Part shown: in pieces, positions 52,636 to 60,975 of the stretch
Position numbering within the stretch: position 1 is the first letter of the stretch
Layout of the letters: every line of letters starts with the position of its first letter
From: Bradyrhizobium tropiciagri
Lineage (GTDB): Bacteria; Pseudomonadota; Alphaproteobacteria; Rhizobiales; Xanthobacteraceae
Reading direction: 5' to 3'
DNA length: 64,000 bases
Assembly (NCBI RefSeq): GCF_001189845.1
Contig: NZ_LFLZ01000035.1
Location: 27,540-91,539 of the forward strand
Notes under the pieces: model-generated
Told to the model about the DNA's origin: nothing
Seen by the model: only the letters and a program-made list of their open reading frames with translations
The model's database searches: none
Position numbers and translations under genes: made by a program

Positions 52636-53937
52636 ATGAGCACGTCTGGAGTTTTTGCCCGCGTCGTCGCGGCGATCGGGGCCGGCGCCGTGGCATGGCG
52701 TCGGATGCAGGGCGCGCAGCCCGCGCCCGCCTGGGGCAACGCGCCGCAGATTCCGGCGGCGAAGTCGCAGGGCGCGATCCCGACGCTGAAGATGCCGACC
52801 GCCAGGGGCTGGGACAGGGGCCAGCTTCCGACCGCCGCGCCCGGGCTCAAGGTCAACGCCTTCGCGACCGGGCTCGATCATCCGCGCTGGATCAACGTGC
52901 TGCCGAACGGCGACGTGCTGATCGCGGAGGCGACGCAGATCGCAGGCACGCCGCGCAGCGTCTTCCACTATGCGATGCAGGCGACGATGCGCCGCGCCGC
53001 GGCGCTTGGCGTCAGCGCCAACCGCATCACGCTGCTGCGCGACCGCGATGGCGACGGTGTCGCCGAAAGCCGTGGCGCCTTCATGGAGGGGCTGCGCCAG
53101 CCGTTCGGCATGGCGCTGATCGGCGATACCTTCTATGTCGGCAACACCGACGGCGTGGTTGCGTTTCCCTACACCGCGGGCGCCGATCGCATCACGGCGG
53201 AGGGACGCAAGCTCGTCACCTTCAAGCCTGACGGGCACTGGACGCGCAGCATGCTGCCGAGCGCCGACGGCAAGAAGCTCTATGCCGGCGTCGGCTCGCT
53301 CAGCAACATCGCCGAGAACGGCATGGCGGTCGAGCAAGGCCGCGCCGCCGTCTATGAACTCGATCTCGTCGCCGGCACCAGCCGCATCTTCGCCGGCGGC
53401 CTGCGCAATCCGGTCGGGCTCGCATGGGAGCCGACCACCAATGTGCTCTGGACCGTCGTCAACGAGCGCGATGGCATCGGCGACGAGACACCGCCGGATT
53501 ATCTGACCTCGGTGCGCGACGGCGGCTTCTACGGCTGGCCCTATTGCTATTGGGGGCAGACGGTGGACGATCGCGTGCCGCAGGACCCGGCGATGGTCGC
53601 CAAGGCGATCCAGCCGGACTATGCGCTCGGCGGCCACACCGCCTCGCTCGGCCTGTGCTGGATGCCCAAGGGCACGCTGCCCGGTTTCCCCGACGGCATG
53701 GTGATCGGCCAGCACGGTTCGTGGAATCGCTCGACGCTGTCGGGCTACAAGGTGGTGTTCGTGCCGTTCGAGAACGGCCGTCCGTCCGGTCCGGCGCGGG
53801 ACATCCTGTCGGGCTTCCTCGCGCCCGACGAGAAGGTCTCCTACGGCCGCCCGGTCGGCGTGACGATCGGTCCTGATCGCTCGCTGCTGGTGGCCGACGA
53901 CGTCGGCAACGTGATCTGGCGCGTCACTGGCGCGTAG
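52636..53937 (+). CDS. Sorbosone-dehydrogenase-like (PQQ-type beta-propeller) protein
   Basis: A 433-residue protein with an N-terminal hydrophobic segment (VVAAIGAGAVAWRRM) that may anchor or export it. A six-bladed propeller of the L-sorbosone/PQQ-dependent glucose dehydrogenase type follows: LDHPRWINVLPNGDVLIAEA, NRITLLRDRDGDG, LRQPFGMALIGDTFYVGNTDGVVAF, LRNPVGLAWEP, GGFYGWPYCYWG, IGQHGSWNRS and DRSLLVADDVGNVIWRV. It would oxidise sugars in the periplasm with PQQ. The real substrate is unknown. Confidence 0.85.
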   Translation: MSTSGVFARVVAAIGAGAVAWRRMQGAQPAPAWGNAPQIPAAKSQGAIPTLKMPTARGWDRGQLPTAAPGLKVNAFATGLDHPRWINVLPNGDVLIAEATQIAGTPRSVFHYAMQATMRRAAALGVSANRITLLRDRDGDGVAESRGAFMEGLRQPFGMALIGDTFYVGNTDGVVAFPYTAGADRITAEGRKLVTFKPDGHWTRSMLPSADGKKLYAGVGSLSNIAENGMAVEQGRAAVYELDLVAGTSRIFAGGLRNPVGLAWEPTTNVLWTVVNERDGIGDETPPDYLTSVRDGGFYGWPYCYWGQTVDDRVPQDPAMVAKAIQPDYALGGHTASLGLCWMPKGTLPGFPDGMVIGQHGSWNRSTLSGYKVVFVPFENGRPSGPARDILSGFLAPDEKVSYGRPVGVTIGPDRSLLVADDVGNVIWRVTGA

Positions 53938-53950
53938 TCGTCGCGCGGGC

Positions 53951-54400
53951 TCAGCGCTGCCTGGTGATCGACTGCATGAACACGCGGTCGGCCTCCGGCA
54001 GCGCGTCGGTCCAGGCCGGCTCGTCGCCGGGTTCGGGCAGCACATTCCCGAACTCGATCATCTGCCGCGGCTGCAGCTCGTTGAGATAGATCCAGACCGC
54101 GCGCTTGCTGTCGACACTAGCGGCGGCTCCGACCGCGTCGGCCATCAGCTTGATCATCCGCGTCTTGTCGACCGCCGCGCGGCCGGAGCGGATGTGGCCG
54201 TAGACGAAGATATGGTCATGCGCGACCGGAACGCCGCCCATGAACCAGTTGCCCTGGGTGATCTCGTTGAAGATCACCTGCGCGAAATAGCTCGGTGCGC
54301 CGGTCACCTCGGCGTGGATCCGGGTGATCTCACCCGCGATCCGGCTCTTCTGCGCCGCCGTGAGGCGGCCCTGCGCGCTGGTGCAGAAATAGGTTGGCAT
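53951..54400 (-). CDS. Tautomerase-family protein
   Basis: A 149-residue protein beginning MPTYFCTSAQGRLTAAQKSRIAGEITRIH. Removal of Met exposes the catalytic Pro of the tautomerase (4-oxalocrotonate tautomerase/MIF) superfamily. It also has PSYFAQVIFNEI and GHIRSGRAAVDKTRMI. It is longer than single-repeat 4-OT enzymes. It converges on the sorbosone-dehydrogenase-like gene and lies near two hydrolases, which hints at aromatic catabolism. Confidence 0.8.
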   Translation of the reverse strand: MPTYFCTSAQGRLTAAQKSRIAGEITRIHAEVTGAPSYFAQVIFNEITQGNWFMGGVPVAHDHIFVYGHIRSGRAAVDKTRMIKLMADAVGAAASVDSKRAVWIYLNELQPRQMIEFGNVLPEPGDEPAWTDALPEADRVFMQSITRQR

Positions 54401-54489
54401 CTGCGTGACCCCGGCTGGACGTCGATGAGCTCGAGCATCCGCACAGCAATCGGCGCCGTCAAGCGGGGATCAAGCATCCTCGACGCGCG

Positions 54490-55344
54490 TCAGCGGCTCA
54501 GGAATTCGCGGATAGCTTCCGCGATCTCGGCTGCATGGGTCTCGAGCGCGAAGTGGCCGGTGTCGAAGAATTTGACGACGGCCTTTGGGTTGTCGCGCTT
54601 GAACGCCTCGGCGCCCGGCGGCAGGAAGAACGGATCGTTCTTGCCCCACACCGCGAGGAACGGCGGCTGGTGGATGCGGAAATAATTCTGGAAGGTCGGG
54701 TAGAGCGCGACGTTGCTCTTGTAGTCGCCGAACAGGTCGAGCTGCACGTCATGCGCGCCCGGCCGCGCCATGTAGTAATTGTCGAGGTTCTGTCCATCGG
54801 GCGACACGACCAGCGGATCCGATGTGCCGTGGGTGTACTGCCAGCGCGTGGTCTCGGGTGTCAGGAACGCGCGCAACGCATCGCGGTTCGCCTGCGAAGG
54901 ATCCCGCCAATAGGCCTTGATCGGCGTCCAGCCGTCGCTGAGGCCTTCCTCATAGGCATTGCCGTTCTGCGAGATAACAGCGGTGATCCGCTCGGGATGC
55001 TTGAGTGCGAGGCGGAAGCCGGTCGGTGCGCCATAGTCGAACACATAGACCGCGTAGCGATCAAAACCGATCACCTCGGTGAAGCGATCGATCACGCCGG
55101 CGATGCTGTCGAACGTGTAGTCGAACGCTTCGCGCGGCGGCATGTCCGACTGGCCGAAGCCGGGCAGGTCCGGCGCCACGATGTGGAATTTGTCCGCGAG
55201 CAGCGGGATCAGATCGCGGAACATGTGCCCCGCGCTCGGGAAGCCGTGCAGCAAAAGCAGCTTTGGCCCGCCGGGCGAGCCGGCCTCGCGATAGAACACG
55301 TTGAAGCCATCGACATCGGCGGTGCGATAGTTGACGTGGGACAT
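54490..55344 (-). CDS. Alpha/beta hydrolase with Asp nucleophile (epoxide hydrolase/dehalogenase-like)
   Basis: A 284-residue alpha/beta hydrolase. It has the oxyanion HGFPSAGHMF, the DLPGFGQSDMPP turn, and the nucleophile elbow VFDYGAPTGFRLAL, where Asp replaces Ser as in epoxide hydrolases and haloalkane dehalogenases. The acid/His region reads VWGKNDPFF and DTGHFALETHAAEIA. The ATG (MSHVNYRTADVDGFNVFYREAG) is preceded by AAGGAG. Two positions could hold the second acid. Substrate unknown. Confidence 0.85.
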   Translation of the reverse strand: MSHVNYRTADVDGFNVFYREAGSPGGPKLLLLHGFPSAGHMFRDLIPLLADKFHIVAPDLPGFGQSDMPPREAFDYTFDSIAGVIDRFTEVIGFDRYAVYVFDYGAPTGFRLALKHPERITAVISQNGNAYEEGLSDGWTPIKAYWRDPSQANRDALRAFLTPETTRWQYTHGTSDPLVVSPDGQNLDNYYMARPGAHDVQLDLFGDYKSNVALYPTFQNYFRIHQPPFLAVWGKNDPFFLPPGAEAFKRDNPKAVVKFFDTGHFALETHAAEIAEAIREFLSR

Positions 55345-55387
55345 CTGTCACTCCTTGTGGTCGTGATTGCGGGGAAGCTTTGCGGCG

Positions 55388-56092
55388 TCAGGATTTGGTC
55401 TGCCTGGCAACTTCGCTGACCGCCTCTCGGATCAAGTCGGTGACGAGCTTCGGTGCCGTGACGATCGGCGTGTGATCGACAGGGTGTGACCGCACGGTCG
55501 CCTTCATGCGGGCCGCCATGCTGCGTTGGGTCTCGGGCGCGATCATCCGGTCGTTCTCGGCGACCAGGAACCAGCTCGGAACGTCCTTCCAGAGCGGACG
55601 GCCGACCGGCACGGTGATGCAGGCCGGCGAGATCGGCCGCTGCACGGCGGCGAGCACCGCGAGCTCATCGGACCGCGCGCCCTGCGCGAAGGCCGACGCA
55701 AAGGCGGCCTCAGGCAGCCAGATCAGGCCGTTGGCGTCGGGCGCGAGTTTCGGTGCGAACGGATGCGGCGGCGCACGATAGAACATTTCGGCGACGGTCT
55801 CGCCTTCGTCAGGCGCGAGCGCCGCGACATAGACCAGCGCCTTGACGCGCGGCGAGCGGGTCTCGGCGATCACGGCGCCGGTATAGGCGTGGCCCGCCAG
55901 CACGACCGGTCCCTCGACCCTATCCAGCGAGCGATTCAGCGCGGCGACGTCGTCCGCCAGCGAAGTCAGCGGCAGCGGTGTCGCGACGGCCGCGATGCCC
56001 TCGGCGTCGAGCGCCGTGATCACCCGCGCCCAGCTCGACCCGTCGGCCCATGCGCCATGGGCAAGCACCACGCTGACATCCTTGTTCGACAT
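55388..56092 (-). CDS. EstC/salicylate-esterase-like hydrolase lacking the Ser nucleophile
   Basis: A 234-residue alpha/beta hydrolase of the short esterase type: VVLAHGAWADGSSWARVI, SLADDVAALNRSLDRVEGPVVLAGHAYTGAVIAETRSPRVKALVYVAALAPDEGE, and SWFLVAENDRMIAPETQRSMAARM. At the elbow the usual GHSYGG reads GHAYTG, so the nucleophile Ser is Ala. The acid (END-RM) and late His (HPVDHTP) are kept. GGGAG precedes the ATG at 56092. It is divergent from a CGNR regulator across two operator-like repeats, so it is the probable target. Confidence 0.82.
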   Translation of the reverse strand: MSNKDVSVVLAHGAWADGSSWARVITALDAEGIAAVATPLPLTSLADDVAALNRSLDRVEGPVVLAGHAYTGAVIAETRSPRVKALVYVAALAPDEGETVAEMFYRAPPHPFAPKLAPDANGLIWLPEAAFASAFAQGARSDELAVLAAVQRPISPACITVPVGRPLWKDVPSWFLVAENDRMIAPETQRSMAARMKATVRSHPVDHTPIVTAPKLVTDLIREAVSEVARQTKS

Positions 56093-56119
56093 CGTTCGCT
56101 CCCGTTGCTCCCTTAGTAG

Positions 56120-56148
56120 TAACCTGTCAAATGCCATTTTATAGGTTA
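56120..56148. promoter_or_regulatory. 29-bp operator, copy 1
   Basis: An inverted repeat TAACCT-N17-AGGTTA with further internal dyad symmetry (TAACCTrtm..AAATG-CATTT). It lies 28 bases before the esterase ATG on the minus strand. The same geometry repeats at 56172-56200. Confidence 0.7.
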
Positions 56149-56171
56149 TGGCACTTATGATCCAATGTGTG

Positions 56172-56200
56172 TAACTTGTCAATAGGCCTTAATCAGGTTA
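56172..56200. promoter_or_regulatory. 29-bp operator, copy 2
   Basis: TAACTT-N17-AGGTTA, again spanning 29 bases and sharing TAACYTGTCAAW at the left arm with copy 1. It starts exactly 52 bases after copy 1 and lies 42 bases before the GTG of the CGNR regulator gene. Confidence 0.7.
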
Positions 56201-56241
56201 TTCGTGACGATGCCGAAAGGCCCGTCCAGGAGGACATCACC

Positions 56242-56871
56242 GTGCAATCCCACCCGCCCGCGATGTTCATCGCCGACAGTTTGGGTCTCGATTTCATCAA
56301 TTCGATCGCGACCCCGGTCGATACGCCGGTCGACTGGATCGCCGACGGCGACGGCCTGTTGCGCTGGCTCGCGCAGGCGAAGCTGGTGCCTTCGGATGTG
56401 CTCGACGAGCTCAAGGCGCGCGCGACGCCGGGCGAACTCGACGATGTCGCCGATCAGGCCCGCGATCTGCGCGAATGGTTTCGCGGCTTCGTGCGCAAGC
56501 ATATGGGCAAGCCGCTGCAGCCGCGGGCGCTCAAGGAATTGGAGCCGTTGAACCGGCTGCTCGAAAGCGATCAGGCATTCAGCCGGATCGTGCCGCATCG
56601 TCACGACGATCATGACGGCTTCGCGCTCGAACGGACGCGGCGCTGGCGCTCGGCCGAAACGCTGCTGCTGCCGATCGGCGAGGCGATGGCCAAGGTGGTC
56701 TGCGAGGAGAGCTTTTCAGACATCAAGGCGTGTGAGGGCCCGGCCTGCACGCTGATGTTTGCCGATCACACGCGGGCGCGGGCGCGCCGCTGGTGCAGCA
56801 TGGCGATCTGCGGCAACCGCGCCAAGCAGGCCGCGCACCGCAGCCGGATGAAGGACAAGGGCGGAGCATGA
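56242..56871 (+). CDS. CGNR zinc-finger (ABATE) regulator
   Basis: A 209-residue regulator. The N-terminal ABATE-like domain begins FIADSLGLDFINSIATP. The C-terminal zinc finger reads CEGPACTLMFADHTRARARRWCSMAICGNRAKQAAHRSR, with four Cys and the CGNR signature. An AGGAGG lies 8 bases before the GTG at 56242; earlier frame starts would include the operator. It is divergent from the esterase gene and most likely controls it, and itself, through the two 29-bp repeats. Confidence 0.88.
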   Translation: MQSHPPAMFIADSLGLDFINSIATPVDTPVDWIADGDGLLRWLAQAKLVPSDVLDELKARATPGELDDVADQARDLREWFRGFVRKHMGKPLQPRALKELEPLNRLLESDQAFSRIVPHRHDDHDGFALERTRRWRSAETLLLPIGEAMAKVVCEESFSDIKACEGPACTLMFADHTRARARRWCSMAICGNRAKQAAHRSRMKDKGGA

Positions 56872-57228
56872 TCCGGACCCGGAGGGCCACGTTAGCACAA
56901 AGTGCGTAGCGGCTTTCCCTCGTGACAAACGCGGAACCCGTTTGCGCGGAGATCACGCTCAAAACAAAGCGGCCAACCCAACAGGAGAGCCGCAGGTCGT
57001 CGGCGACAATCTCGACCATGTCGCCAACCAATTGATCCGGCGTTATGGCGCTAAAGGGTAACGACCGCTGACGGATTTCGCGGCGGGGGGGGGGGCAACA
57101 ACTAACAACCCCTCGAGGCCCGATCGCTCGGAAGCGCATAAAACCGGAATGAAATCCATAGCGGTTCTCAACCATGCCCCTTGAGCCTTCCTCAACTTCC
57201 CCGGCCGATGCTTGGCCCGCTGCAGGGA
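56872..57228. other. Intergenic region with repeat-like DNA and an 11-G tract
   Basis: No gene is supported. Around 56935-56965 the sequence (CGTTTGCGCGGAGATCACGC) resembles a dispersed intergenic repeat of Bradyrhizobium. A run of 11 G lies at 57085-57095. Minus-strand frames here have no start or family. Confidence 0.4.
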
Positions 57229-57261
57229 ATCGACATGGGATCGACACGGGATCGACAAGGA
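57229..57261 (+). repeat. Three tandem 11-bp repeats
   Basis: Units ATCGACATGGG, ATCGACACGGG and ATCGACAAGGA lie head to tail without gaps. The period of 11 bases is about one helical turn. The last unit includes the Shine-Dalgarno AGGAG of the next gene (57270). Confidence 0.75.
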
Positions 57262-57269
57262 GCTTGAGC

Positions 57270-57629
57270 ATGCCGGCCAAGGCACGAACGACCGCACGAA
57301 CGACCGCGAGCAACGCCACCGCGCAATCGCGCGAGGATATCCTGAACGCGCGGGCCATCAGCACGCTGGGCGCCGGCGTCGTCAACGCGATGAGCGCGGT
57401 CGGCGCCGCCGTCATCAAGAAGCACAAGCCGGCGCTCGGCAAGAGTCCGGATTGGTTCTGGCACATGTTTGCGAAATGCGAGGCCAAGGCGGCGCGCGTC
57501 GCCGAGCAGGCCGCGCGCGATCCGGAGGCCTGCGGCGATGCCACCTTCATCGAGGTCTATGCCGCGCAATTGCCGAAGCTGATGACGGCGGCGCTCGAGA
57601 GCCACGAGAAGGCGCTCAAGGTGAAGTGA
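57270..57629 (+). CDS. Hypothetical helical protein
   Basis: A 119-residue protein with a basic Ala/Thr-rich N-terminus (PAKARTTARTTASNATAQSRED) and a helical body RAISTLGAGVVNAMSAVGAAVIKKHK then WFWHMFAKCEAKAARVAEQAA, with two Cys. No membrane segment or known family. AGGAG lies 7 bases before the ATG and is part of a tandem repeat. Confidence 0.55.
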   Translation: MPAKARTTARTTASNATAQSREDILNARAISTLGAGVVNAMSAVGAAVIKKHKPALGKSPDWFWHMFAKCEAKAARVAEQAARDPEACGDATFIEVYAAQLPKLMTAALESHEKALKVK

Positions 57630-57674
57630 CGTAGCTCCGCCAAGACATCTTCAGCACATGCTAACTCGATCATC

Positions 57675-57760
57675 TAGGGCGGGTTAGCGCCAGCGTAACC
57701 CGCCGCTGCTGGATCCGAGAGAGCAATGGCGGGTTACGGCTTCCGCCTAACCCGCCCTAC
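57675..57760. repeat. Paired REP-like palindromes
   Basis: Two hairpins with identical arms GGCGGGTTA / TAACCCGCC (57678-57704 and 57728-57756) separated by 23 bases. They form a REP doublet of the kind scattered in Bradyrhizobium and Rhodopseudomonas intergenic DNA. Confidence 0.8.
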
Positions 57761-57777
57761 GTCGCTGCGATCCACGT

Positions 57778-57791
57778 GTGACACGTGTCAC
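57778..57791. promoter_or_regulatory. Perfect 14-bp palindrome GTGACACGTGTCAC
   Basis: A perfect dyad 73 bases before the PaaK-like gene start at 57864. It contains the CACGTG core and is a good operator candidate for the exporter operon. The regulator is not in the window. Confidence 0.5.
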
Positions 57792-57863
57792 GGCGGCCAC
57801 GCGCGCCGCACGCCATTGATAGCGCCATGAACGGGCGGTGCCCCGTCAATCATGGAGCTGAAA

Positions 57864-59315
57864 ATGACGTCCACCCTTGCAATCAGCACTTCCGATGACG
57901 GCCTTGCTCTGGTGCCGGAGCACGATCAGGCCGTCGCGTCCCTCGTCCCCGCTCTGCCGCAGCGCCAGTTCTGGGAGACCGAGCACACCCGGCCGGACTT
58001 CCAGCCGTCCAACGATGCCGCGCCGGAACTGGTCGCGGCCACCGCAAACTATCTCGGCGAATGCATGCGGCATCCCTATCTGCCGGTGTCCGAGATCCGC
58101 GCGCGGCAGTTCGCCCGCATCAAGGAGCTGGTCGAGCTCGCCTACCGCGACATTGCGGTCTACCGCGCCAAGTATGATGCGGCGGGCTTCAAGCCCGAGC
58201 ATCTGCGCGACTATGACGACATCCAGAAGATCCCGGTCATCACCAAGCCCGAGCTGGTCGCGGCCTTCCCTGACCAGTGCGTCAACAAGAAGTACAAGCC
58301 GGAACACCTGTTTCCGACCCGCTCGTCGGGCTCGTCCGGCCAGACCCTGTTGATCCGCGTCGACTATGACGCCGTCATCACCGACACCATCCAGGGCGTC
58401 CGCCAGTTCGCGATGCAGAGCGGCGGCAATTACCGCGCCGAGGACCTGCTCGCCCATGTCTACACCGTGCCGTGGTGGTTCGATTCGATCGGCGGCGACT
58501 ATCCGACCGCGTTCATCTCGAACCTGATCCCGCCGGCGCGCGTCGCCCAGCATCTGCGCTATCTCGGGCCGAAGATCCTGTCGCTCTATCCGTCGAGCCT
58601 CGATGCGCTGATGCCGCATGTCGACGAGTTCCGTTCTTCGCTCAACCTCGCGGTGACGCATTCGGAATACTCCTCGCGCGCCGCGCGTCAGGAATGGTCG
58701 CGCCAGCTCGGCGTGCCCGTGCTCGACGAATATTCCTCCGAGGAGGCGACGCGGATCGCGCTCGAGATGCCAGGTGGCCAGTATCACGTCTGCGAGGACA
58801 CCGTGCATCTCGACGTGCTCGATCCCGTCACGATGGAGCCGCAGGCTCCCGGCCAGTCCGGCATTGCCGTGATCACCAATCTGCTCAACGAGGCGATGCC
58901 GTTCATCCGCTACGTGCAGGGCGACTACATCACGCGGCCGGCCAATCCCGCACCGTCCGATATCAACTGGTCGCAGATCGCCAGCATCGACGGCCGGCTC
59001 AACGACGCCTTCGTCAACCGCGACGGCCGCAAGGTGCCGGCCGGCAGCATCCTCGACGCGACCTATCGCTGGATGTTCGACTGCAACCTGCATCTGGCGC
59101 AGTTCGAGATCGTGCAGCGTGGCGTCGATCTCGTCGAGGCACGCGTCGTGCTCGGCCAGGATACGCCGCTGTGCCGGCTGCACAGTTCGGTCGCGCATCT
59201 GGAGGACCTGCTCGCGGCCTGCCTCGAGCATCCGGTCCGGGTGCAGGCCAACGCGCTGCTGGCGTTTCCGCCCAAGGTCGGCAAGCGCCGCCCGATCCGC
59301 CGCGAGTTCGACTGA
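57864..59315 (+). CDS. PaaK-like adenylate-forming enzyme
   Basis: A 483-residue protein of the phenylacetate-CoA ligase/coenzyme F390 synthetase family. It has RIKELVELAYRDIAVYRAKYDAAGF near residue 80, the ATP loop TRSSGSSGQTLLI, EYSSEEATRIA in place of YGxTE, and a late GRLNDAFVNRDGRKVPAG. It should activate a carboxylic acid as the adenylate. GGAG lies 6 bases before the ATG at 57864. The stop overlaps the ATG of the ABC permease (ATGA-type TGATG), so the product is probably linked to export. Confidence 0.8.
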   Translation: MTSTLAISTSDDGLALVPEHDQAVASLVPALPQRQFWETEHTRPDFQPSNDAAPELVAATANYLGECMRHPYLPVSEIRARQFARIKELVELAYRDIAVYRAKYDAAGFKPEHLRDYDDIQKIPVITKPELVAAFPDQCVNKKYKPEHLFPTRSSGSSGQTLLIRVDYDAVITDTIQGVRQFAMQSGGNYRAEDLLAHVYTVPWWFDSIGGDYPTAFISNLIPPARVAQHLRYLGPKILSLYPSSLDALMPHVDEFRSSLNLAVTHSEYSSRAARQEWSRQLGVPVLDEYSSEEATRIALEMPGGQYHVCEDTVHLDVLDPVTMEPQAPGQSGIAVITNLLNEAMPFIRYVQGDYITRPANPAPSDINWSQIASIDGRLNDAFVNRDGRKVPAGSILDATYRWMFDCNLHLAQFEIVQRGVDLVEARVVLGQDTPLCRLHSSVAHLEDLLAACLEHPVRVQANALLAFPPKVGKRRPIRREFD

Positions 59316-60136
59316 TGCAAGCCATCTGGATGGGTGCCATGACACAGTCACTGAACCGCATCGCCGCGATGACGGCGCGCTATTACTACATCCTGCGCTC
59401 GTCATCGCTGCGGTTGCTCGAGATCATCTACTGGCCGGCGATGCAGATGCTGGTGTGGGGTTTCCTCTACACCTACCTCTATGACAGCAAGTCGGCGATG
59501 GCCTCCACCGCCGGCCTCTTGCTCGGCGCGGTCCTGCTCTGGGACGTGCTGTTCCGCGGCCAGCTCGGCTTCACCTTCACCTTCCTGGAGGAGATCTGGT
59601 CGCGCAACCTCGCCAATCTGATGATGAGCCCGTTGCAGCCGTTCGAGCTCGCGGCATCGCTGATGCTGATGAGCCTGATCCGGCTGGTGATCGGCACGCT
59701 GCCGGTGATGCTGCTGACATTCGTGCTGTTCGGCTTCAATGTCTTCGCGATGGGGCCGGGGCTGCTCGCGTTCTTCCTCAACCTGGTGCTGACCAGCTGG
59801 GCGATCGGGCTCATCGTCGCGGGCCTCGTGATCCGGCAGGGCTTTGGTGCCGAGAGCCTTGCCTACTCGATCATGATCGTGCTGCTGCCGCTGTGCTGCG
59901 TCTACTATCCGGTTGCGGCGCTGCCGCTCTGGCTGCATCCAGTCGCCTGGTCGCTGACGCCGACCTATGTGTTCGAGGGCATGCGCGCCGTGCTGCTCGA
60001 CGGCACCTTCCGCACTGATTTGATGATCGAATGCCTCGCGCTCAATGCCGTCTATCTCGGCGTTGGCTTCACCACATTCGTCGCCCTGCTGCAGAGCGCC
60101 CGCCACAAGGGCGGCCTGCTCACCATGGGCGAGTAG
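59315..60136 (+). CDS. ABC-2 type permease
   Basis: A 273-residue inner-membrane permease with six hydrophobic helices, including YWPAMQMLVWGFLYTYL, GLLLGAVLLWDVLFRGQLGFT, MLMSLIRLVIGTLPVMLLTFVLF, LLAFFLNLVLTSWAIGLIVAGLVI, and SIMIVLLPLCCVYYPVAALPLWLHPVAWSLTPTYVFEGMR. Typical of ABC-2 exporters of polysaccharides, lipids or drugs. Coupled to the PaaK-like gene by overlapping stop and start, and followed after 11 bases by the ATPase. Confidence 0.85.
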   Translation: MQAIWMGAMTQSLNRIAAMTARYYYILRSSSLRLLEIIYWPAMQMLVWGFLYTYLYDSKSAMASTAGLLLGAVLLWDVLFRGQLGFTFTFLEEIWSRNLANLMMSPLQPFELAASLMLMSLIRLVIGTLPVMLLTFVLFGFNVFAMGPGLLAFFLNLVLTSWAIGLIVAGLVIRQGFGAESLAYSIMIVLLPLCCVYYPVAALPLWLHPVAWSLTPTYVFEGMRAVLLDGTFRTDLMIECLALNAVYLGVGFTTFVALLQSARHKGGLLTMGE

Positions 60137-60147
60137 GGGAGATATCC

Positions 60148-60975
60148 ATGAGCCGCATCGAACGCTTTCTGCCCCGCCGGCACCTGACGTCCATGTCGCC
60201 GAATACCATGCCCGCGCAGAACAACGCGCCGGACCGACCCAATCCCGATGAAACACCGGCGATCGCGGTCGAGGGCCTCTGCAAGCAGTACCGCACCCAT
60301 TGGGCGGTCGACGAGGTCAACTTCATTGTGCCCAAGGGCTGGACCGTCGGCCTGCTCGGCGGCAACGGCGCCGGCAAGACCACCACCATCGCCATGATCA
60401 TGGGCCTCGTGGTCCCAAGCTTCGGCCGCGCCATGGTGCTCGGTCACGACATGGCGACCGAGCGGCACAGGGTGCTCAGCCGGATGAATTTCGAAAGCCC
60501 TTATGTCGCGCTGCCGGGGCGGCTCACCGTGCGCCAGAATCTGATGGTGTTCGGGCGGCTGTATGGTGTCGCCAACCTCAAGGCCCGGATCGAGGAGCTG
60601 ATCGAGGATTTCGAGCTCGGCGACGTGCTCGACCGCGTCACCGGGCGGCTCTCCGCCGGCCAGAAGACCCGCGTCGCGGTCGCGAAGGCGCTGATCAACG
60701 ATCCCGAGGTGCTGCTGCTCGACGAGCCGACGGCATCGCTCGATCCCGACCGCGCCGAGTGGGGTGCGCAGCCGGCTGCGCGCCTATCAAAGCGCCGCGG
60801 CGCCACCATCCTGTTGTCCTCGCACAACATGACCGAGGTCGAGCAACTCTGCGACTTCGTCGTGATCATGAGCCACGGCCGCGTCGTCGCGATGGGGCGT
60901 CCAGGCGAACTCGCCGAGCACTTCAAGTGCCGGGACCTCGACGAGGTCTTCATCTATCTGGCGAGGGTGGCGTGA
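60148..60975 (+). CDS. ABC-2 exporter ATPase with a 9-residue out-of-frame patch
   Basis: A 275-residue ATPase with Walker A GGNGAGKTTT (about 71-80), signature LSAGQKTRVAVAKAL, Walker B VLLLDEPTASLDPD and switch SSHNMTEV. Straight after DRAEW the sequence reads GAQPAARLS before KRRGATILL. The +1 frame over the same DNA encodes VRSRLRAYQ, the family sequence. So a one-base gain at TGGGG (about 60764) and a one-base loss at CAAAG (about 60788) cancel. The start after a GGGGAGA site is good. It pairs with the permease; its stop overlaps the GNAT ATG. Confidence 0.85.
   Translation: MSRIERFLPRRHLTSMSPNTMPAQNNAPDRPNPDETPAIAVEGLCKQYRTHWAVDEVNFIVPKGWTVGLLGGNGAGKTTTIAMIMGLVVPSFGRAMVLGHDMATERHRVLSRMNFESPYVALPGRLTVRQNLMVFGRLYGVANLKARIEELIEDFELGDVLDRVTGRLSAGQKTRVAVAKALINDPEVLLLDEPTASLDPDRAEWGAQPAARLSKRRGATILLSSHNMTEVEQLCDFVVIMSHGRVVAMGRPGELAEHFKCRDLDEVFIYLARVA

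Noticed and set aside
57085..57095. Run of 11 G as a phase-variation tract
   Set aside because: It lies in a gene-free spacer more than 170 bases from the next start and not in a promoter spacer that I can recognise.
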